Assembly: GCA_036874045.1 (NCBI GenBank)
Contig: CM072337.1
Location: 24,030,001 to 24,094,000 of the forward strand
Reading direction: 5' to 3'
Source of the DNA: Cymodocea nodosa
Lineage: Eukaryota; Streptophyta; Magnoliopsida; Alismatales; Cymodoceaceae
Length of the DNA stretch: 64,000 nucleotides
Below, piece after piece: positions 62,401-64,000 of this stretch; position 1 is the stretch's first letter, and the number at the start of each line of letters is the position of its first letter. A model generated the notes under the pieces. The model was not told the DNA's origin. It saw only the letters and a program-made list of their open reading frames with translations, and did no database searches. The position numbers and the translations under genes were made by a program.

Positions 62401-64000
62401 GCCCAAGTATAATTTATGATCCAGAATTTTGAATTGTAAAGTATAACCATATGGAAGAAGTTAATGCTGGAGAGATGTGAGTGCTTCAATGGATGGATGA
62501 TAATATTATAAGAGATAAACTAAAAAATGATTTTCTTAGAAATAGAGTAGGAGTTATACTTATTGAAGATAAAATAAGAAATCAATTTAAGTAATTTAGT
62601 TACATACTTAGGAGATTAAAGAATACATTGATTAGGAAAGAAGAATTAATTAAGACAAGAAATAGAATTAAACTTAAAACTATTTTGGTTAGGAACTGTG
62701 AGAAAAAATTTAAATTTATGTAATTTAATTGAAAATTTGATTATAGATAGAGAGATATAGAAGATAAATATTCATGTAGTCAACCTCACCTTTGGGATTA
62801 TAACTCAGATTATTGTTATTGTTGTTATAATAAATTGATTTAATGGTTAGAATAGTTTTTAGAAAAGAAAAACTGATTTTCCATCTGGTTTGAGTTTAAT
62901 TGACTAGTTTGAAATGGTTTCAAACTTAATATTACAAAGTGTTGGATCGATAAACATGTACATGTACAAAAAAATGGTATAGCAAAAATGGAAATGTTAA
63001 GATGCATTAGTAATAATATAAGAGATATGCTAAGAAATGATTTTATTGTAATTAGGGTAAGAGTTGCACCTGTTAAAAGAAAATTTTCTTACATGGTTTG
63101 ATAATATCTATAGAAAGTGGGGTAGAAAAAGATCAAAATACTATGTAATTTAATATAAGATTTAGTGATTAATAAGAATAATAAAAGAAAAGATTCATGT
63201 GTCTCATCGCACAGTGGAAGAAGACTGTAGTTGTTTATGATATGATATATTATGGTACTGATCACGTCTAGTCAACTCACACAGGGGATCCTTGTATTTG
63301 CATCTGTTATGGCAACGCTTGGATTGCAGATCATTCTGGAATCTGTAAGGTCGCTACTTTCTGATGTAAGTCCACCACCATGAACCAGTTGTTTGCTTGG
63401 TGAAAATCTCTGGTGTTTTGTTTTCCTAATAAAAGTATGATGCTTCTTTTGTCTAGGGGGGTCAGTTCAGATTGACAAAGGAGCAAGAAAAATGGGTGAT
63501 CGAGATCATGCTGTCTGTGACATTCGTTAAGCTTGTGCTTGTCATCTACTGCCGTTCATTCACCAATGAGATTGTCAAAGCCTATGCACAAGACCACTTT
63601 TTCGATGTGGTGACTAATACCATCGGGCTTGTGGCTGCACTCCTAGCCAACTATATCAAGGGCTGGATTGACCCTGTTGGTGCCATCATTGTAAGTGCCT
63701 GTACTCTCCATAGTTAAACGGCTTCCTTCATTGATTTAATCATGCCTTTGGTGCTCTTTTTTTCAGCTTGCCTTGTACACAATACGCACCTGGTCAATGA
63801 CTGTGCTAGAAAACGTGAACTCCCTGGTTGGTCGATCTGCTGCACCAGAGTTTCTACAGAAACTGACGTATCTATGCTGGAACCACCACAAGTCGGTGAG
63901 GCACATTGACACCGTTCGGGCCTACACTTTCGGGTCGCATTATTTTGTTGAGGTGGACATTGTTCTGCCATCAGGTATGCCTCTGAGAGAAGCACATGAC
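59430..64000 (+). CDS. MTP11: MTP11 manganese transporter (CDF family), partial: 3' end outside window
   Basis: Exons are 59430-59631, 60745-60854, 60977-61222, 63285-63365, 63457-63690 and 63767 to beyond 64000. The first 369 residues are in phase; full-length homologs are about 395 aa. Mn-CDF proteins exchange protons for Mn2+ across endomembranes; MTP11 acts at Golgi/pre-vacuolar membranes in Arabidopsis. The sequence shows a cytosolic N-terminus ([37 protein letters not shown]). Six membrane segments and a cytosolic C-terminal domain ([20 protein letters not shown]) follow. The two metal-site motifs are of Mn type: DSLLD (150-154) and DHFFD (259-263), both DxxxD. Family context ([34 protein letters not shown]) makes MTP11 clearly better than MTP8-10. 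Intron 3 (2.1 kb) holds LINE debris. Only the last part of the C-terminal domain is missing. Confidence 0.95.
61960..63200 (+). mobile_element. RTE-type LINE remnants in MTP11 intron 3
   Basis: Broken frames read like the reverse transcriptase of plant RTE-clade LINEs. [20 protein letters not shown] lies near 61970-62030. It is followed by an active-site-like [13 protein letters not shown] near 62050-62085, with Asn and Glu in place of the two catalytic Asp residues. [11 protein letters not shown] lies near 62125. A second fragment near 62985-63100 reads [20 protein letters not shown] and [10 protein letters not shown], the thumb-side block of the same family. Sequence is AT-rich, with stops in every frame. 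It is non-functional and shows no clean ends. Confidence 0.6.

Overview
This is a stretch of flowering-plant nuclear DNA. Spliced genes have GT-AG introns, the flanks are AT-rich, and plant-only families are present (DUF1635, FLK-type KH protein, plastid RIBA, MTP11). No bacterial, organellar or rRNA sequence is visible. Several proteins look monocot-like by recalled similarity (the MTP11 N-terminal half, the DUF1635 C-terminal block), but the codons lack the strong GC bias of grasses. I therefore lean to a non-grass monocot; this is an inference.

Seven protein-coding genes were reconstructed exon by exon. In order: a DUF1635 protein (+, 1518-2831); MON1, the vacuolar fusion / Rab7-activating subunit (+, 4385-29515, 14 exons, 583 aa); an intronless DUF2828 / von Willebrand A protein (-, 31732-33717); ribosomal protein uL23/RPL23A (-, 35923-37578, with a leader intron and telo-box promoter); a three-KH-domain FLK-like RNA-binding protein (-, 39106-50181, 6 coding exons); a RIBA3-like riboflavin-pathway enzyme (+, 51677-54478, 7 exons); and MTP11, a Mn-type CDF metal transporter (+, 59430 to beyond the window end). 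The genes are unrelated housekeeping or regulatory loci, each with its own promoter. FLK and RIBA3 are divergent and share an upstream region of about 0.9 kb. MON1 and the DUF2828 gene are convergent.

The accessory content is mostly transposon debris inside introns. MON1 is about 25 kb long for a 1.75-kb coding sequence because introns 1, 7 and 10 hold repeats. These include a SINE-like fragment; a 1.8-kb solo LTR with a perfect 5-bp target duplication and an internal array of about 128-bp repeats; LINE 3' remnants; and a decayed Ty3/gypsy chromovirus-type element inserted into an older LINE. A family of AT-rich terminal-inverted-repeat elements occurs three times (MON1 introns 7 and 10, FLK intron 1). 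MTP11 intron 3 holds RTE-type LINE remnants.

The points most worth a second look are: the solo LTR with its G-box and inverted-repeat array; the degenerate DHBP-synthase active-site loop of the RIBA3-like protein next to an intact GTP cyclohydrolase II domain; the LINE split by a Ty3 element; the TIR-element family with repeated subterminal motifs; and a GC-AG intron in the FLK-like gene. No tRNA, rRNA or CRISPR feature could be supported.
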